The notes: generated by a model not told the origin, from the letters alone. A DNA stretch of 64,000 bases from Streptomyces cinereus (GCA_014647715.1 BMPS01000004.1:83420-147419), one strand, 5' to 3'; shown: positions 30,691-41,739, counted from the first letter of the stretch. Made by a program: numbers and translations.

Positions 30691-30978
30691 TTACGTCAAC
30701 GCCATAATATCCATGATGGAAAAAGGATAATATAACGTCTTGGTAGCGGTGACTAGCACAGGTATTTTATCAGCAATTTTCAGCATCTCTTGTTCTGGTA
30801 ACTCGGCAATATCAATCGACTGCCAGCGTATATCGGCAACGGCTTGTGCTTGCAGCAATAAGCTTTCAGCGATTTCACACAGATGACAGCCCACTGTGCC
30901 ATATAATCGCCAAGTAGTTGGGTTAGCCATAATTTTATCGTGCGGATTTGTGATGTTTTGGGCGTCGAAGTCGGACAT
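30691..30978 (-). CDS. Glutaredoxin-like protein (DUF836 type)
   Basis: A 95-aa protein with a thioredoxin-fold beginning WRLYGTVGCHLCEIAESLL (Cys31 and Cys34), the DIRWQSIDIAELPE strand-helix, and a cis-Pro region KIPVLVTATKTLYYPFS. It is probably a small thiol-disulphide protein. I start it at the ATG at 30978 because AAGG sits 6 nt upstream; a start at 30924 (MANPTTW) would also keep the whole domain. It is monocistronic. Confidence 0.75.
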   Translation of the reverse strand: MSDFDAQNITNPHDKIMANPTTWRLYGTVGCHLCEIAESLLLQAQAVADIRWQSIDIAELPEQEMLKIADKIPVLVTATKTLYYPFSIMDIMALT

Positions 30979-31071
30979 ATTCTGCCTTAGCATATAGCCA
31001 AAAATGCCATAATACGTTATATTTTTAGCTTAAGCCATCGCTGCTTTTGCCCGCGCCGCTAGGAATACATC

Positions 31072-31854
31072 GTGCCTAAATCCAAACCAACTACCAAAAA
31101 AACTGCTACCAAAATGTCGTTAAAGCCCAAACCTGTCAATACAGCTTTACCACCCACCAACCGCGGTATCGGGTTTGGCGGCTGGTTCAAGCGTATTTTG
31201 CTCATAGTCATTGCCTGCTTTGTTGCGTTTCATGTAATAGTTGCAGCCTTATTGGTTGTCTGGAAAACCCAGCCTATCAATAACAGTATGTTCATGATAC
31301 TGTATCGGTTGGGCAATTTTGCCCCTGTCAGTCAGACCTGGGTGGATGATAATCAAATTTCGGTGAATGTAAAACGGGCGGCGATTGCCAGCGAAGATGC
31401 CAACTTTGTCAATCATGCTGGTTTTGATGTGCAAGGCATTGAGAATGCGATTAAGAAAAATGAAAAAGCGGGGGCTATCAGCGCGGGCGGCTCAACCATT
31501 AGCCAACAGCTTGCCAAGAATTTATTTTTATACCCCAACCGCTCGTATTTTCGCAAAGGTGAAGAAGCGTTAATTACCTTGATGATTGAAAATATGTGGA
31601 CCAAAGAGCGGATTTTGCTTGCTTATCTCAATGTCGCAGAGTTTGGCAAAGGCGTCTATGGCATTGAAGCAGCCGCTCAGCACTACTACCATAAGTCGGC
31701 AGCGCATTTGACCAAGCGACAAGCGGCGTCTTTGATTGCCATGTTACCTAATCCCAAATATTTTGAAGACCACCGTAACGACCGCCGCCTGCTTAACAAA
31801 ACCCAAATTATTCTACGGCGCATGGGGGCGGCAGATTTGCCCGACACGGAATAG
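31072..31854 (+). CDS. mtgA: Monofunctional peptidoglycan transglycosylase
   Basis: A 260-aa protein. A Lys/Thr-rich cytoplasmic tail (1-38) precedes one TM helix (about 41-66) and a GT51 glycosyltransferase domain with AAIASEDANFVNHAGFD (catalytic Glu), GGSTISQQLAKNLFL and ILLAYLNVAEFGKGVYGIEAAA. It polymerises lipid II glycan chains. The start is GTG at 31072 with AGGA 8 nt upstream. An in-frame ATG at 31114 would remove only part of the tail. Family length is normal. Confidence 0.95.
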   Translation: MPKSKPTTKKTATKMSLKPKPVNTALPPTNRGIGFGGWFKRILLIVIACFVAFHVIVAALLVVWKTQPINNSMFMILYRLGNFAPVSQTWVDDNQISVNVKRAAIASEDANFVNHAGFDVQGIENAIKKNEKAGAISAGGSTISQQLAKNLFLYPNRSYFRKGEEALITLMIENMWTKERILLAYLNVAEFGKGVYGIEAAAQHYYHKSAAHLTKRQAASLIAMLPNPKYFEDHRNDRRLLNKTQIILRRMGAADLPDTE

Positions 31855-31941
31855 TCAAGAAACTCATGTATCATTACACGCTTATCATTACATTGTTAAC
31901 TTTACACTGTTAAAAATGCTTGACCATAAAAGGACTGTGCT

Positions 31942-34140
31942 ATGCCAAACACTGCCAAACAAGACCAAACTAGCGAAGAGTATGAACCACAAATCAATCC
32001 GATGCTAGGATTTAACAGCATTTGCTACCCAAACGTGTTTGAATACCAACAAAACGATAATGAGCTGTATTTTAATCGTGAATTGTCACTGTTACAGTTT
32101 CATCAGCGGGTACTCGCCCAAGCCACCAATCCCCGCCATCCACTACTTGAACGACTGTTTTTCTTGATTATTTTTTCATCCAATTTAGATGAATTCTTTG
32201 AAATCCGTGTCGCAGGCTTGATGCAAAAAGTACAAATGGGCGATGTGGTGAGCAGTATCGATGGTATGCGTCCCAGTAAGGTTTTGTCATATATCTCTGA
32301 AATCGCCCATCATGCGGTGGATAAGCAATACCGTATTTTAAATGATGAAATTCTGCCTGCACTGGCGGAGCAAGACATTCGCTACCTAAAACGTGATGAA
32401 TTGACCCAAGAGCAAGCCGCCTGGGTAAAAAAATACTTTGCTGAGCAAGTCGCGCCCGTGCTGACGCCAATTAGTATTGACCCTGCGCATCCTTTTCCTA
32501 GATTGGTCAATAAAAGCTTGAATTTTATGGTGGGCTTAGAGGGCAAAGATGGCTTTGGTCGCGATATTAACATGGCAATTGTCCCTGCACCTCGAAGCTT
32601 ACCGCGGGTTATTCGCTTACCCAATGAACTGACAGGCGGTAAAGAACATCACATCATGCTCACCGCAGTGATTCACGGGCATATCGAAGACTTGTTCCCT
32701 GGCATGACGGTCACTGGCTGCCACCAATTTCGTTTGACGCGTAACGCCGATTTAGATTTATCCGATGATGTCGAAGACTTGGCGAAAGCGTTGGAAGGTG
32801 AATTGGAAAACCGTCGATTTGGTGCCAAAGTGCGCTTAGAAGTGACCACCTATTGCCCACAGCCGATGGTGGATTATCTACTTGATGAGTTTGGTTTAAG
32901 CCAAGAGCAACTATACCGTGTCAATGGTCCTGTCAATCTGACGCGTTTGTTGTTTGATTTTAAAATCCCAAATTTGCGTTATCAGCCGTTTAATCATGCC
33001 ATTCCCAAAGCGTTTCGCCGTGATAGCTTGGACAAAAATGAAAACGTGTTCCATGTCATTCGTAAGCAAGATGTATTGGTGCATCATCCGTTTCATTCGT
33101 TTTCACCCGTGGTCAATATTTTGCGCCAAGCCGCCAATGACCCGCATGTATTAGCCATCAAACAAACCCTTTATCGCTCGGGGACAAATTCTGAAATTGT
33201 CCAAGCGCTGGCCGAAGCTGCGCGTAAAGGCAAAGAAGTCACTGCGGTGATTGAGCTGCGTGCGCGCTTTGATGAAAAATCCAACATTGAAGTAGCAAAC
33301 TTTCTGCAGCAGGCTGGGGCAGTGGTGGTGTATGGCATCGTAGGCTACAAGACCCACGCCAAGCTGATGATGATTGTGCGCCGTGAGGAAGATAAAATCC
33401 GCCGCTATGTGCATTTGGGCACAGGCAACTACCATGCGGGCAATGCCAAAGCTTATACAGACTACGGTCTATTTACCGCCAATGAAGCAATCACCGAAGA
33501 TGTGCATAAAATCTTTAACGAACTCACGGGCATGGGCAAGCCAGCCAAAGTGCAAAAACTACTGCATGCCCCCTTCACCTTACATGACAGACTCATGGGC
33601 TTTATTGACAACGAAATTGCCCATGCCAAAGCAGGCAAAGAGGCGCACATCATCATCAAGGTCAATGCGATGACCGAAAAATTACTGATTGACAAGCTAT
33701 ATGAAGCATCGCAAGCAGGCGTTAAAGTCAATCTGATTATTCGTTCAATGTGTTGTATTCGTCCGCAATTACCCGGCATATCCGACAACATCACCGTGCG
33801 CTCTATCGTCGGGCGTTTTTTGGAGCATACCCGCGTGTATTATTTTGCCAATGGCCATCAAAATCCCAATGCTAATGGCAAACGCACCCACCGTTTATAT
33901 TGCGCCAGTGCAGACTGGATGGATCGCAATTTATTTAGCCGTGTTGAAGTGGCTTTCCCTATTGAAGACCCCGTCGTCTTCAAACGCATTATGGAAGATT
34001 TGCACAATTACCTCAAAGACAATGTCAATGCATGGGAGCTTGATGCCAAAGGCACATGGCGAGCGATTACCCCTGGTGAAGGTGAAGCAGCGTTTTCGGC
34101 ACAAGATTATTTATTAGCCAAAATCACCAGAAAAAGCTAA
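31942..34140 (+). CDS. ppk1: Polyphosphate kinase
   Basis: A 732-aa, full-length PPK1. The N-terminal helical domain contains [16 protein letters not shown] and [14 protein letters not shown]. The catalytic half carries [13 protein letters not shown], with the His that is phosphorylated, and [22 protein letters not shown], with the second PLD-like His region. It makes polyphosphate from ATP. AAGGA precedes the ATG. It ends at a terminator and is followed by three small hydrophilic protein genes. Confidence 0.96.
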   Translation: MPNTAKQDQTSEEYEPQINPMLGFNSICYPNVFEYQQNDNELYFNRELSLLQFHQRVLAQATNPRHPLLERLFFLIIFSSNLDEFFEIRVAGLMQKVQMGDVVSSIDGMRPSKVLSYISEIAHHAVDKQYRILNDEILPALAEQDIRYLKRDELTQEQAAWVKKYFAEQVAPVLTPISIDPAHPFPRLVNKSLNFMVGLEGKDGFGRDINMAIVPAPRSLPRVIRLPNELTGGKEHHIMLTAVIHGHIEDLFPGMTVTGCHQFRLTRNADLDLSDDVEDLAKALEGELENRRFGAKVRLEVTTYCPQPMVDYLLDEFGLSQEQLYRVNGPVNLTRLLFDFKIPNLRYQPFNHAIPKAFRRDSLDKNENVFHVIRKQDVLVHHPFHSFSPVVNILRQAANDPHVLAIKQTLYRSGTNSEIVQALAEAARKGKEVTAVIELRARFDEKSNIEVANFLQQAGAVVVYGIVGYKTHAKLMMIVRREEDKIRRYVHLGTGNYHAGNAKAYTDYGLFTANEAITEDVHKIFNELTGMGKPAKVQKLLHAPFTLHDRLMGFIDNEIAHAKAGKEAHIIIKVNAMTEKLLIDKLYEASQAGVKVNLIIRSMCCIRPQLPGISDNITVRSIVGRFLEHTRVYYFANGHQNPNANGKRTHRLYCASADWMDRNLFSRVEVAFPIEDPVVFKRIMEDLHNYLKDNVNAWELDAKGTWRAITPGEGEAAFSAQDYLLAKITRKS

Positions 34141-34169
34141 TTTTGCTAGTCATAGGTTTTGAGTCAATT

Positions 34170-34204
34170 ACACCGCTATCTACAGAAGATGGCGGTTTTT
34201 TTGT
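34170..34204 (+). terminator. Terminator after ppk1
   Basis: ACCGCTATCT / AGATGGCGGT stem (one mismatch) followed by a T7 run. Confidence 0.8.
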
Positions 34205-34492
34205 TGATGAATGCGCTGATTTACACCCAGCGTTCAAAATTTACCGAATAGTAATAAATCTGCCAAAATTTCACACAGCTAAACACTTATCACATAGTGA
34301 TAACAGCTTGTTACGCGAATACTTATCACAAACTGGCTTTATTTGCTACTATCAAACTTATAAAAGCAAAAGTGTGAAAGCGATTGAATTGGCTATTTTT
34401 TTTACATAAATTTAATCGCGCTCTATTTAGAAGTCTTTGATTAAAATCTTTGACTTGAATTGATACTAATAAAAAACATAAGGAAAATTACC

Positions 34493-34672
34493 ATGACACA
34501 CAATCAATCAAGCAACCAAACCGAGCTTCAAAAAGCCACAGAAAATGTAGATCCTAGTCAATTATCAGAAAACTTGGATAAACAAAATAGCGTGAAAGGT
34601 GAGCCACAAGACTTAGACATAAGTGAAAATACCCCGTTTATTGACGAGTCATTGCGTACCGACAACCGCTAG
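34493..34672 (+). CDS. Small hydrophilic protein 1 of 3
   Basis: A 59-aa protein rich in Asn, Gln, Ser, Asp and Glu, with no hydrophobic core and no Cys or Trp, probably disordered. AAGGAAA lies upstream of the ATG. No family is recognised. It is followed at 34799 and 35225 by two further small proteins of similar composition, each with its own good ribosome site. Confidence 0.65.
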   Translation: MTHNQSSNQTELQKATENVDPSQLSENLDKQNSVKGEPQDLDISENTPFIDESLRTDNR

Positions 34673-34798
34673 AATTTTAATTGTTAAATTTTTGAATACT
34701 AAGCTTTTAGTCATTAAATTTTGATTGACTAATTTATACAGCTCAACCTATAAAAATAATAACTTATTGAGCGATAACAATTAATTAAAGGAATAAAA

Positions 34799-35161
34799 AT
34801 GCAAAATCAAAATCAAAATCAAAATAATGTAGAAATTGTAGACCCAAAAACGGGTGATGCTGTGACCCCGCAGGCCGTTATAGTAGAAGACAGTGTCACC
34901 CACCAATCGGGTGATGGGCTGACCACAGGCATGTCACCCACAATGGAAACGCCTGATATTTTTGATAATACCCCACAAGCGGCGGTAAAAGTCCAATCCG
35001 CAGAAGACGTGGCGAATGGCGAATTATCGGATGAAAATGTGGCACGTATTTCTGAGGAAAAGGCGCAGAAACTACAGCAAACTGCCCAAGCCAATCTCAA
35101 TGCAGAAAATTCACTGCATACATTATCAGACGGTAGTGTAGATATCGACCGAGATCAGTAA
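34799..35161 (+). CDS. Small hydrophilic protein 2 of 3
   Basis: A 120-aa acidic protein, probably disordered, that begins with NQNQNQNN and contains TGMSPTMETPDIFDNTP and an Ala/Gln/Glu-rich helix-prone stretch at about 76-100. AAAGGAAT lies upstream of the ATG. I recognise no family. The gap from the previous gene is 126 nt and AT-rich, so it may have its own promoter. Confidence 0.7.
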   Translation: MQNQNQNQNNVEIVDPKTGDAVTPQAVIVEDSVTHQSGDGLTTGMSPTMETPDIFDNTPQAAVKVQSAEDVANGELSDENVARISEEKAQKLQQTAQANLNAENSLHTLSDGSVDIDRDQ

Positions 35162-35224
35162 TTTTCGATATCACTAAGTTAAGTTTAAGCATTTTATTGG
35201 GTTGATACCTAAAAAGGAATGACC

Positions 35225-35479
35225 ATGAATTTACCAGAAGCACAAACCAAACACGTTAATTTAGGCGATAAGTCTGCCGAATTTGTCGATCGTCGTGACC
35301 AACCGGGACAAGCGTTCGATGATAATGTTAATGAACATACCATTGGCGGGGACGCGGCTGGTAATGAACAGCTAAAAAGCGACACCATTAATGAGCGCAA
35401 TCTCTATACTACCCCAGAAAATGCCCAAAAACGCACTATAAATCCTGATGGCTCTATTCCAAGCGTTGGTAGTGAGTGA
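35225..35479 (+). CDS. Small hydrophilic protein 3 of 3
   Basis: An 84-aa polar protein with motifs such as DKSAEFVDRRDQPGQAFDDN and NERNLYTTPENAQKRTINPDGS. It has no hydrophobic segment. I start it at the second ATG because AAAGGA then has an 8-nt spacing; the ATG at 35219 sits directly against the ribosome site. The unit ends in a strong terminator. No family is recognised. Confidence 0.7.
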   Translation: MNLPEAQTKHVNLGDKSAEFVDRRDQPGQAFDDNVNEHTIGGDAAGNEQLKSDTINERNLYTTPENAQKRTINPDGSIPSVGSE

Positions 35480-35520
35480 CAGTAAGTGGCAGTGAGTCAG
35501 TTTAAGGATTAAATTGTAAT

Positions 35521-35559
35521 AGCTAACCATCCACCCCATTTGATGGTTAGCTTTTTTTA
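35521..35559 (+). terminator. Terminator after the hydrophilic protein trio
   Basis: AGCTAACCATC / GATGGTTAGCT perfect stem followed by TTTTTTT. Confidence 0.88.
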
Positions 35560-35595
35560 TCCTTACAGTCTATGAAAATCTCACGCAATCCAACC

Positions 35596-36327
35596 TCATG
35601 CAATCCAACTGGGTACCCCACTATGAAAGCGTAATTCACCATCGGGCTCATCGATAAGCTGCGCCTCTACTTGACGAAAAAACGCCACCCGCGCATCAAT
35701 CGGCTCGTCACTGATACTTTGCGCTAATGCCAAATAATCTTCAAAATGACGACTTTCTGATTTTAGCAAATAGCGATAATATTTTGCCAAACGCTCATCC
35801 TCAATCACTTGTGACAGTGCCCAAAAACGTTCACACGATCGGGCTTCGATGAAAGCACCAATAATTAAAGTGTCTATCATCGCTTGCGGCTCATAAGTGC
35901 GTTTATGTTTGAGCATACCTGCGGCGTAGCGACCTGCAGCAATATGTTGCCATGCTTGTCCACGCTCTGCCATCAATCCCATCACTTGCTCATAATGCAG
36001 CATTTCTTCGCGAATCAGCTGAGCAAGCTTTAATTGCAGCTCGGTATGCGACATATAGCGAAAAATCAAATTCATCGCGGTGCCTGCGGCTTTTTTTTCA
36101 CAATTGGCATGATCTTGGATGATAGTCGGCAAGTCTGCCATCGCGGCTTTGAGCCATTTATCCGACGTCGTACAACCCAAAAACGCCAAAACAGGAGTGA
36201 TATCAATGGGCTTTGGCTGATAGATAGAGTTATCATTATCCAAGTCGATGACGGCTAATTCATCAAAACTGCCATCTGTTTGTAGTGGATTATTGATAAG
36301 AGCGGAATTTGACAAGGGATTACTCAC
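35596..36327 (-). CDS. miaE: tRNA 2-methylthio-N6-isopentenyladenosine hydroxylase
   Basis: A 243-aa diiron protein. The ligand motifs of MiaE are visible in order: DHANCEKKAAGTAMNLIFRY, REEMLHYEQVMGLM, GAFIEARSCERFWAL and LLKSESRHFEDYLALA, and it ends HSGVPSW as in the family. It hydroxylates the ms2i6A base at tRNA position 37. The apparent start is GTG at 36327 without a good ribosome site; the first about 40 residues are not conserved-looking, so the exact start is uncertain. Confidence 0.92.
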   Translation of the reverse strand: MSNPLSNSALINNPLQTDGSFDELAVIDLDNDNSIYQPKPIDITPVLAFLGCTTSDKWLKAAMADLPTIIQDHANCEKKAAGTAMNLIFRYMSHTELQLKLAQLIREEMLHYEQVMGLMAERGQAWQHIAAGRYAAGMLKHKRTYEPQAMIDTLIIGAFIEARSCERFWALSQVIEDERLAKYYRYLLKSESRHFEDYLALAQSISDEPIDARVAFFRQVEAQLIDEPDGELRFHSGVPSWIA

Positions 36328-36512
36328 TTATTGACACGTTAATAAAGTGATATTTTACCAAAAATTAGCGATAAAACCCTTAGCACAAAAATTTATATAT
36401 AACGATTATTTAAAAAATAAATAGTTTTTATTTCTTTATTTTTATAAATGATGTTCGTATAATCAAATGTGAATATTTTGCTATTTTAGGTCAAAACATA
36501 AGGAAAAATGCC

Positions 36513-38690
36513 ATGTCAGAACGCGTTCAAAAGGGTAGTCTAGCGATTGATACACAGCTTTATAACTTCATTGCCAATGAAGTTACACCAGTCGTGGGCA
36601 TCGATAACGAAAAATATTGGCAAGAATTTGAAAAAATTGTCCAAACATTCCAACCCCGTAATAAAGCATTGTTGGCAAAACGTGACGAGATTCAAACCCA
36701 AATCGATGACTGGCATGACAACAACCCCGCTAGCAACGGTCAAATTGATAAAGCGGCCTATACCCAATTTTTAAAAGACATCAACTACATCGTCCCAGAA
36801 GGCGATGACTTTTTGGTTGAAACCCAAAACGTGGATGACGAAATCGCCCATATCGCAGGCCCACAGTTGGTGGTACCCGTACGTAATGCCCGTTATGCGC
36901 TAAACGCAGCAAATGCGCGTTGGGGCAGCTTGTATGATGCGCTATACGGTACTGATGTCATCGATGAAACCAATGGCGCAGAAAAAGGCAAAGGCTACAA
37001 CCCTGTTCGTGGTGCCGAAGTCGTAAAATACGCCAAAAACTTCTTGGATGCCAACTTTCCCTTAGCGGATGGTAAATATGCTGACGTCACCGGTTTTAAA
37101 GTTAAAGACGGTAAATTAGTGATACTCCAAGGTGACAAAACTACCTCACTAGCCCAGCCAGAAAAATTCGCAGGTTTCCTAGGCGATGCGGCAAATCCAA
37201 CGGGTATTTTACTGAAAAATAATGGCTTACATGCCGAAATTCAAATCGACCCATTAAGCCATGTGGGTAAAGATGACCCTGCAGGCATCAAAGATGTCTT
37301 GATGGAAGCCGCGGTTACCACCATTCAAGACTGTGAAGACTCAGTCGCTGCCGTTGACGCCGAAGAGAAAGTAGAAGTATATCGCAACTGGTTTGGTTTG
37401 ATGAAAGGCGACCTGAAAGACACCTTTGAAAAAAATGGCAAACAAACCACTCGTACCATGAACCCTGACCGTGAATACACCGCGCCAGATGGTGGAAAAA
37501 TCACCTTACACGGTCGTTCAGTGATGCTGATTCGTAACGTCGGTCACTTGATGACCAACCCCGCGATTTTAGTCGATTTTGACGGCAAACAAGAAGAAAT
37601 TTATGAAGGTATCATGGATGCGCTAATCACACCACTGTGTAGCCTGCCAGATATCTTGGGTAAAAACAGCTTAAGCAATTCACGCACAGGTTCAATGTAT
37701 ATCGTAAAACCAAAAATGCACGGTCCAGAAGAAGTGCAATTTACGGTAGATTTATTCTCAGCGGTAGAAAAAGCGTTAAACCTACCTGAGAATACCTTAA
37801 AAGTCGGTATCATGGATGAAGAGCGCCGTACTACCGTTAACTTAAAAGAATGTATCCGCGTTGCTAAAAACCGCGTTATCTTTATTAACACAGGCTTTAT
37901 GGATCGTACCGGTGATGAGATGCACACCAGTATGAAAGCAGGTCCCTTTGTCCGTAAAAACGACATGAAAAATACCGATTGGCTCAATGCTTATGAGCGT
38001 TGGAACGTAGACATGGGCGTCAAATTGGGCTTACCTGGTAAAGCGCAAATCGGTAAAGGCATGTGGGCAAAACCTGACAACATGAAAGAAATGGTTGCCA
38101 CCAAGTCCAATCATCCAAAGTCAGGCGCGACTTGTGCCTGGGTACCATCACCGACGGGCGCGACGCTTCACGCCATGCACTACCATGAAACCAACGTCAT
38201 GGACGTGTTAGATGATATCAAAAACCGCGAGCCTGCCAAACTGGATGACATTTTGACCGTGCCACTTGCTACGGATACCAACTGGACAGATGAGCAAAAA
38301 ACTGCCGAGCTTGAAAACAACATTCAAGGTATTTTAGGATATGTAGCGCGCTGGGTTGACCAAGGCGTTGGCTGTTCTAAAGTACTGGATATTGACGACG
38401 TTGCCTTGATGGAAGACCGCGCTACATTGCGTATTTCTAGCCAGCACGTTGCTAACTGGCTAGCGCATGGGGTTGTAACACCACAACAAGTGGATGACGT
38501 ACTCAAACGTATGGCAAAAATGGTCGATGAGCAAAGTAAAGACGATCCAGCCTATATCCCAATGGCAAATGACTACAATACTTGGGCATATAATGCAGCT
38601 CGCGATCTTATCTTTAAAGGTACAGTACAACCTAGCGGATATACTGAGCCATTGTTACATCAAGCCCGTCTTAATCTCAAAGCTAACTAG
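36513..38690 (+). CDS. glcB: Malate synthase G
   Basis: A 725-aa protein, the usual size of the G isoform. It has [23 protein letters not shown] internal domain sequence, [20 protein letters not shown] with the catalytic acidic residues, [18 protein letters not shown], and [22 protein letters not shown]. It condenses glyoxylate with acetyl-CoA to malate. AAGGAAAA precedes the ATG, which follows an AT-rich promoter region. No aceA is in the window. Confidence 0.97.
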   Translation: MSERVQKGSLAIDTQLYNFIANEVTPVVGIDNEKYWQEFEKIVQTFQPRNKALLAKRDEIQTQIDDWHDNNPASNGQIDKAAYTQFLKDINYIVPEGDDFLVETQNVDDEIAHIAGPQLVVPVRNARYALNAANARWGSLYDALYGTDVIDETNGAEKGKGYNPVRGAEVVKYAKNFLDANFPLADGKYADVTGFKVKDGKLVILQGDKTTSLAQPEKFAGFLGDAANPTGILLKNNGLHAEIQIDPLSHVGKDDPAGIKDVLMEAAVTTIQDCEDSVAAVDAEEKVEVYRNWFGLMKGDLKDTFEKNGKQTTRTMNPDREYTAPDGGKITLHGRSVMLIRNVGHLMTNPAILVDFDGKQEEIYEGIMDALITPLCSLPDILGKNSLSNSRTGSMYIVKPKMHGPEEVQFTVDLFSAVEKALNLPENTLKVGIMDEERRTTVNLKECIRVAKNRVIFINTGFMDRTGDEMHTSMKAGPFVRKNDMKNTDWLNAYERWNVDMGVKLGLPGKAQIGKGMWAKPDNMKEMVATKSNHPKSGATCAWVPSPTGATLHAMHYHETNVMDVLDDIKNREPAKLDDILTVPLATDTNWTDEQKTAELENNIQGILGYVARWVDQGVGCSKVLDIDDVALMEDRATLRISSQHVANWLAHGVVTPQQVDDVLKRMAKMVDEQSKDDPAYIPMANDYNTWAYNAARDLIFKGTVQPSGYTEPLLHQARLNLKAN

Positions 38691-38722
38691 ATTTTAGCAA
38701 TTAAAACCTATCAATGATTCGA

Positions 38723-38757
38723 AAAACCATCAGATTTGTAACTGGTGGTTTTTTTAT
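38723..38757 (+). terminator. Terminator after glcB
   Basis: AACCATCAG / CTGGTGGTT stem with G-U pair and a T7 run. Confidence 0.8.
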
Positions 38758-38930
38758 GGCATAAAAATATTGCAAAATGTTTCAGAGTGAATTACTCTAA
38801 TTTCACAATTAAATTTAGATTCTGTTAACTGTTTCATTGTTTTGTAACAAATTGTTGGCAAAATCTATCTATACAAAAGAATTGCTACGCATCTGTGTAG
38901 TTTCACCTAGGATATTGTGGAGAAATCCTT

Positions 38931-40052
38931 ATGAAAAAAATCGCAATCGCTTCAGCCATCGCTTTAGCTTCAATCACTGCTGCCCATGCTGCGCCAACTG
39001 TATATGGTAAAGCATTTTTAACCTTAGATTATGTTAGTACAGACTACGATGCAGCTAACAAGACAGATGAAGATACATTTAAACTTAACTCTAATCAATC
39101 ACGTATCGGTTTTAAAGGTGACGACGATTTAACTGACACCACTAAACTTATTTACCAATTAGAATATCAAATCAACCCTGATGACGATAGCCAACAGTTT
39201 AGATCACGTAATACTTATGTAGGCTTAGCCCACAACACTTTAGGTACTGTACTAGCGGGACGCAATGATACCCCATTGAAACTTGCACAAAATAAAGTTG
39301 ACGTATTTAATGACACCTTATTTGATATGGCGAACGCGGGTGTTTCAGGTGAAAATCGTGCTAACAACACATTGGCATATCAATCACCTGTCATTGTTGG
39401 TATGCCAGTGAGTTTTATGGCAGCTACTGCTTTATCTGAAACTGATACAGATGGTGACGTTTTAGTAACCGCTGCGACTGAGGCTGTTAAAAATGCTGAC
39501 GGTACAATTAAAACTCCTGGAAAACCTGCAGTCTACCGCGATAGAAAAGTAAAAGATAATGGCTATTCATTGTCATTAGCCTATGACCAAAATGGTATTT
39601 ATTTAGCCGGTGCCTATGATAAAGACATGGGTGCTAATAATGTAAATACTGGCGTGATTGATAATACGTGGCGTTTGGTTGCTGGTTTAGATATGGGCAA
39701 AATGAATATGGTTTCGGGCTTAACTTTAGGTGCTCTATACCAACAAAGCCAATACTACGATAATTATAGCATCGTTAACAACAACCGTGTTAACAAAGCC
39801 AGTGAAGATGAAAAATCTTGGCTAATTAGTGGTAAATATAAAGTTGGTGCAACACCTTGGGCAGTTAAAGCACAGTATGTTAATACCACTGACGAGAAAG
39901 GCGTAAAAGATGCTGATGTAAATGAAATCGCAGTTGGTGGAGAATATGCATTCAATAAAGCCACAACCGGTCATATTTATGCAGGGCAAATCAGCCGTGA
40001 CAATAACAAAGATGACTTGATTGTAGGTACGGGTATTGAATACAAATTCTAA
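38931..40052 (+). CDS. Outer-membrane porin 1 of tandem array
   Basis: A 373-aa general porin. A 20-residue signal peptide (MKKIAIASAIALASITAAHA) is followed by APTVYGKAFLTLDYV, the usual first strand of Gram-negative porins of the Porin_4/OmpC-like class. RSRNTYVGLAHNTLGTVLAGR gives the loop-3 approach, and the protein ends IVGTGIEYKF with a C-terminal Phe for BAM recognition. A charged insertion lies at about residues 176-202. GGAG lies upstream. Its 117-nt stretch 39132-39248 is nearly identical to the next porin. Confidence 0.92.
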   Translation: MKKIAIASAIALASITAAHAAPTVYGKAFLTLDYVSTDYDAANKTDEDTFKLNSNQSRIGFKGDDDLTDTTKLIYQLEYQINPDDDSQQFRSRNTYVGLAHNTLGTVLAGRNDTPLKLAQNKVDVFNDTLFDMANAGVSGENRANNTLAYQSPVIVGMPVSFMAATALSETDTDGDVLVTAATEAVKNADGTIKTPGKPAVYRDRKVKDNGYSLSLAYDQNGIYLAGAYDKDMGANNVNTGVIDNTWRLVAGLDMGKMNMVSGLTLGALYQQSQYYDNYSIVNNNRVNKASEDEKSWLISGKYKVGATPWAVKAQYVNTTDEKGVKDADVNEIAVGGEYAFNKATTGHIYAGQISRDNNKDDLIVGTGIEYKF

Positions 40053-40111
40053 TATATCTAACTTTTAGATTGCTGTAAAAGCTAACTAATTCTTTAGTTA
40101 GCTTTTTTATT
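40053..40111 (+). terminator. Porin 1 terminator (duplicated block)
   Basis: AGCTAACTAA / TTAGTTAGCT stem at 40080-40103 followed by TTTTTTA. The whole block from the stop codon through the T-run recurs after porin 2. Confidence 0.88.
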
Positions 40112-40314
40112 TTCATTAACGCTAAAAAATTAATTAAAAAAAATATGATTTAATACTAGAAAGAATATTATGTCACTAAGATTAAAAATAAACTTACAAT
40201 CACGTAAAAATTAAAAAAACTATTGCAAAATATTTCAGAATTGATATTCTATAAGGGAGAAGTATGAATTTAGTAACAAAAATGATGGTAATGTAATTTA
40301 TTGCTAGGATTGTT

Positions 40315-40446
40315 GCTAGATTTATACAATTAATAGTTGACGCTATTAATAGTAATCAAAGTAATAGTTTTCTTGCTTTGGTTATTCGGAGAGATAGTGG
40401 TGCTGACAAGTCACCAGTTATCTAAAATTTGTTTTTACTGATAGAG
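40315..40446 (+). promoter_or_regulatory. Porin 2 promoter/leader, copy A of a duplicated 132-bp block
   Basis: This block matches 41740-41871 with about two differences visible. It contains a possible -35 TTGACG, the palindrome CTATTAATAG, an AATCAAAG...CTTTGGTT arm pair and a downstream TGGTG-loop-CACCA hairpin just before the ribosome site. Upstream at about 40222 is an ATTGCAAAATATTTCA element also present before porins 1 and 3. Confidence 0.7.
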
Positions 40447-40452
40447 GGACCT

Positions 40453-41484
40453 ATGAAAAAATTACTTTTAGCCACAGCCGTCGCTACACTTTCAGTTTCT
40501 GCTGCCCATGCTGCGCCAACTGTTTATGGTAAAGTATTTTTGACAGCTGACTACACTGATACGAATTACGATGATAACTACCGTGCCAGTGCTACTGCAA
40601 CTTCAGCACCTAATGACGAAAGTACAGTCAAACTAAACTCAAACGCATCACGTATTGGGTTTAAAGGTAGCGAGGAGTTAACTGACACCACTAAACTTAT
40701 TTACCAATTAGAATATCAAATCAACCCTGATGACGATAGCCAACAGTTTAGATCACGTGATACTTATATCGGCTTAGCCCACAACACTTTAGGTACTTTA
40801 ATTGCGGGTCGTCATGACACCCCATTTAAACTGGCTAAAGGCAATGCCGACGTATTCAATGCTAATGTTGATACTTTGAGTATTTATAATGCCGGTCCAC
40901 GTGGGTATACCAACCTAGGTGAATACCGTGCTAACAATATGGTGGCTTATAAATCACCGACCATTGTTGGTATGCCAGTGACTTTTACAGCGGCTGTTAG
41001 CTTGTCTGAAGTTGATAAAGATACTGACAAGCCTAATACCGAAAAAGATGAAGGTGCGAACGGTTATTCTGCTTCATTGGTTTATGATCAAAATGGTGTT
41101 TATTTAGCCGCAGGTTATGACAATAACATGGGTGTTGAAGATACAGCATGGCGTTTAGCGGGCACCGTAGACATGGGCAAAATGAACATGGTGCAGGGTC
41201 TGACCTTGGGTGCGTTATACCAAAATGCTGATTTATTCAACGTGAATGATGATGCTAAAACTTGGTTAATCTCTGGTAAATATGCTATTGCTAACACACC
41301 ATGGACTGCCAAAGCGCAATATATCAACACTGATTTTGGTGACAATGATAGCTCAGAAGTTGCGGTAGGCGGCGAATACGCATTCAATAAAGCGACCACG
41401 GGTCACATTTACGCTGGTCAAATCAGCCGTGACAACTATAAAGATGACACTATCGTAGGTACGGGTATTGAATACAAATTCTAA
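40453..41484 (+). CDS. Outer-membrane porin 2 of tandem array
   Basis: A 343-aa porin with signal peptide MKKLLLATAVATLSVSAAHA and mature start APTVYGKVFLTADYT; it ends IVGTGIEYKF. The ribosome site GAGGGA fixes the ATG at 40453. It shares its 5' leader and signal-peptide DNA with porin 3, and its 40681-40797 segment and 3' end with porin 1, which indicates a mosaic history. It forms diffusion channels in the outer membrane; selectivity is not known. Confidence 0.92.
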   Translation: MKKLLLATAVATLSVSAAHAAPTVYGKVFLTADYTDTNYDDNYRASATATSAPNDESTVKLNSNASRIGFKGSEELTDTTKLIYQLEYQINPDDDSQQFRSRDTYIGLAHNTLGTLIAGRHDTPFKLAKGNADVFNANVDTLSIYNAGPRGYTNLGEYRANNMVAYKSPTIVGMPVTFTAAVSLSEVDKDTDKPNTEKDEGANGYSASLVYDQNGVYLAAGYDNNMGVEDTAWRLAGTVDMGKMNMVQGLTLGALYQNADLFNVNDDAKTWLISGKYAIANTPWTAKAQYINTDFGDNDSSEVAVGGEYAFNKATTGHIYAGQISRDNYKDDTIVGTGIEYKF

Positions 41485-41543
41485 TATATCTAACTTTTAG
41501 ATTGCTGTAAAAGCTAACTAATTCTTTAGTTAGCTTTTTTATT
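41485..41543 (+). terminator. Porin 2 terminator (duplicated block)
   Basis: Same block as after porin 1: stem AGCTAACTAA / TTAGTTAGCT at 41512-41535, then TTTTTTA. Confidence 0.88.
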
Positions 41544-41739
41544 GGCAGAATAAAGTTCGCTATTATCTTGACAAAAATCAATAATTATCAATTTGATTAA
41601 AAATAAATCACAAGTGATATAAAAAGTGTAAAAACTATTGCAAAATATTGCAAAATATTTCAAAATTGTTATCCTAGTAGTTAGAAGTATGTTTTTAGTA
41701 ATTAGTAAGAATAAATTGTAAATATATTCAAACTTTATT

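Noticed and set aside
31736..32008. 90-codon frame linking mtgA and ppk1
   Set aside because: Shifted-frame overlap of both real genes with no ribosome site.
34143..34409. 88-codon frame after ppk1
   Set aside because: Starts only at a TTG, runs through the ppk1 terminator hairpin and has no protein-like pattern.
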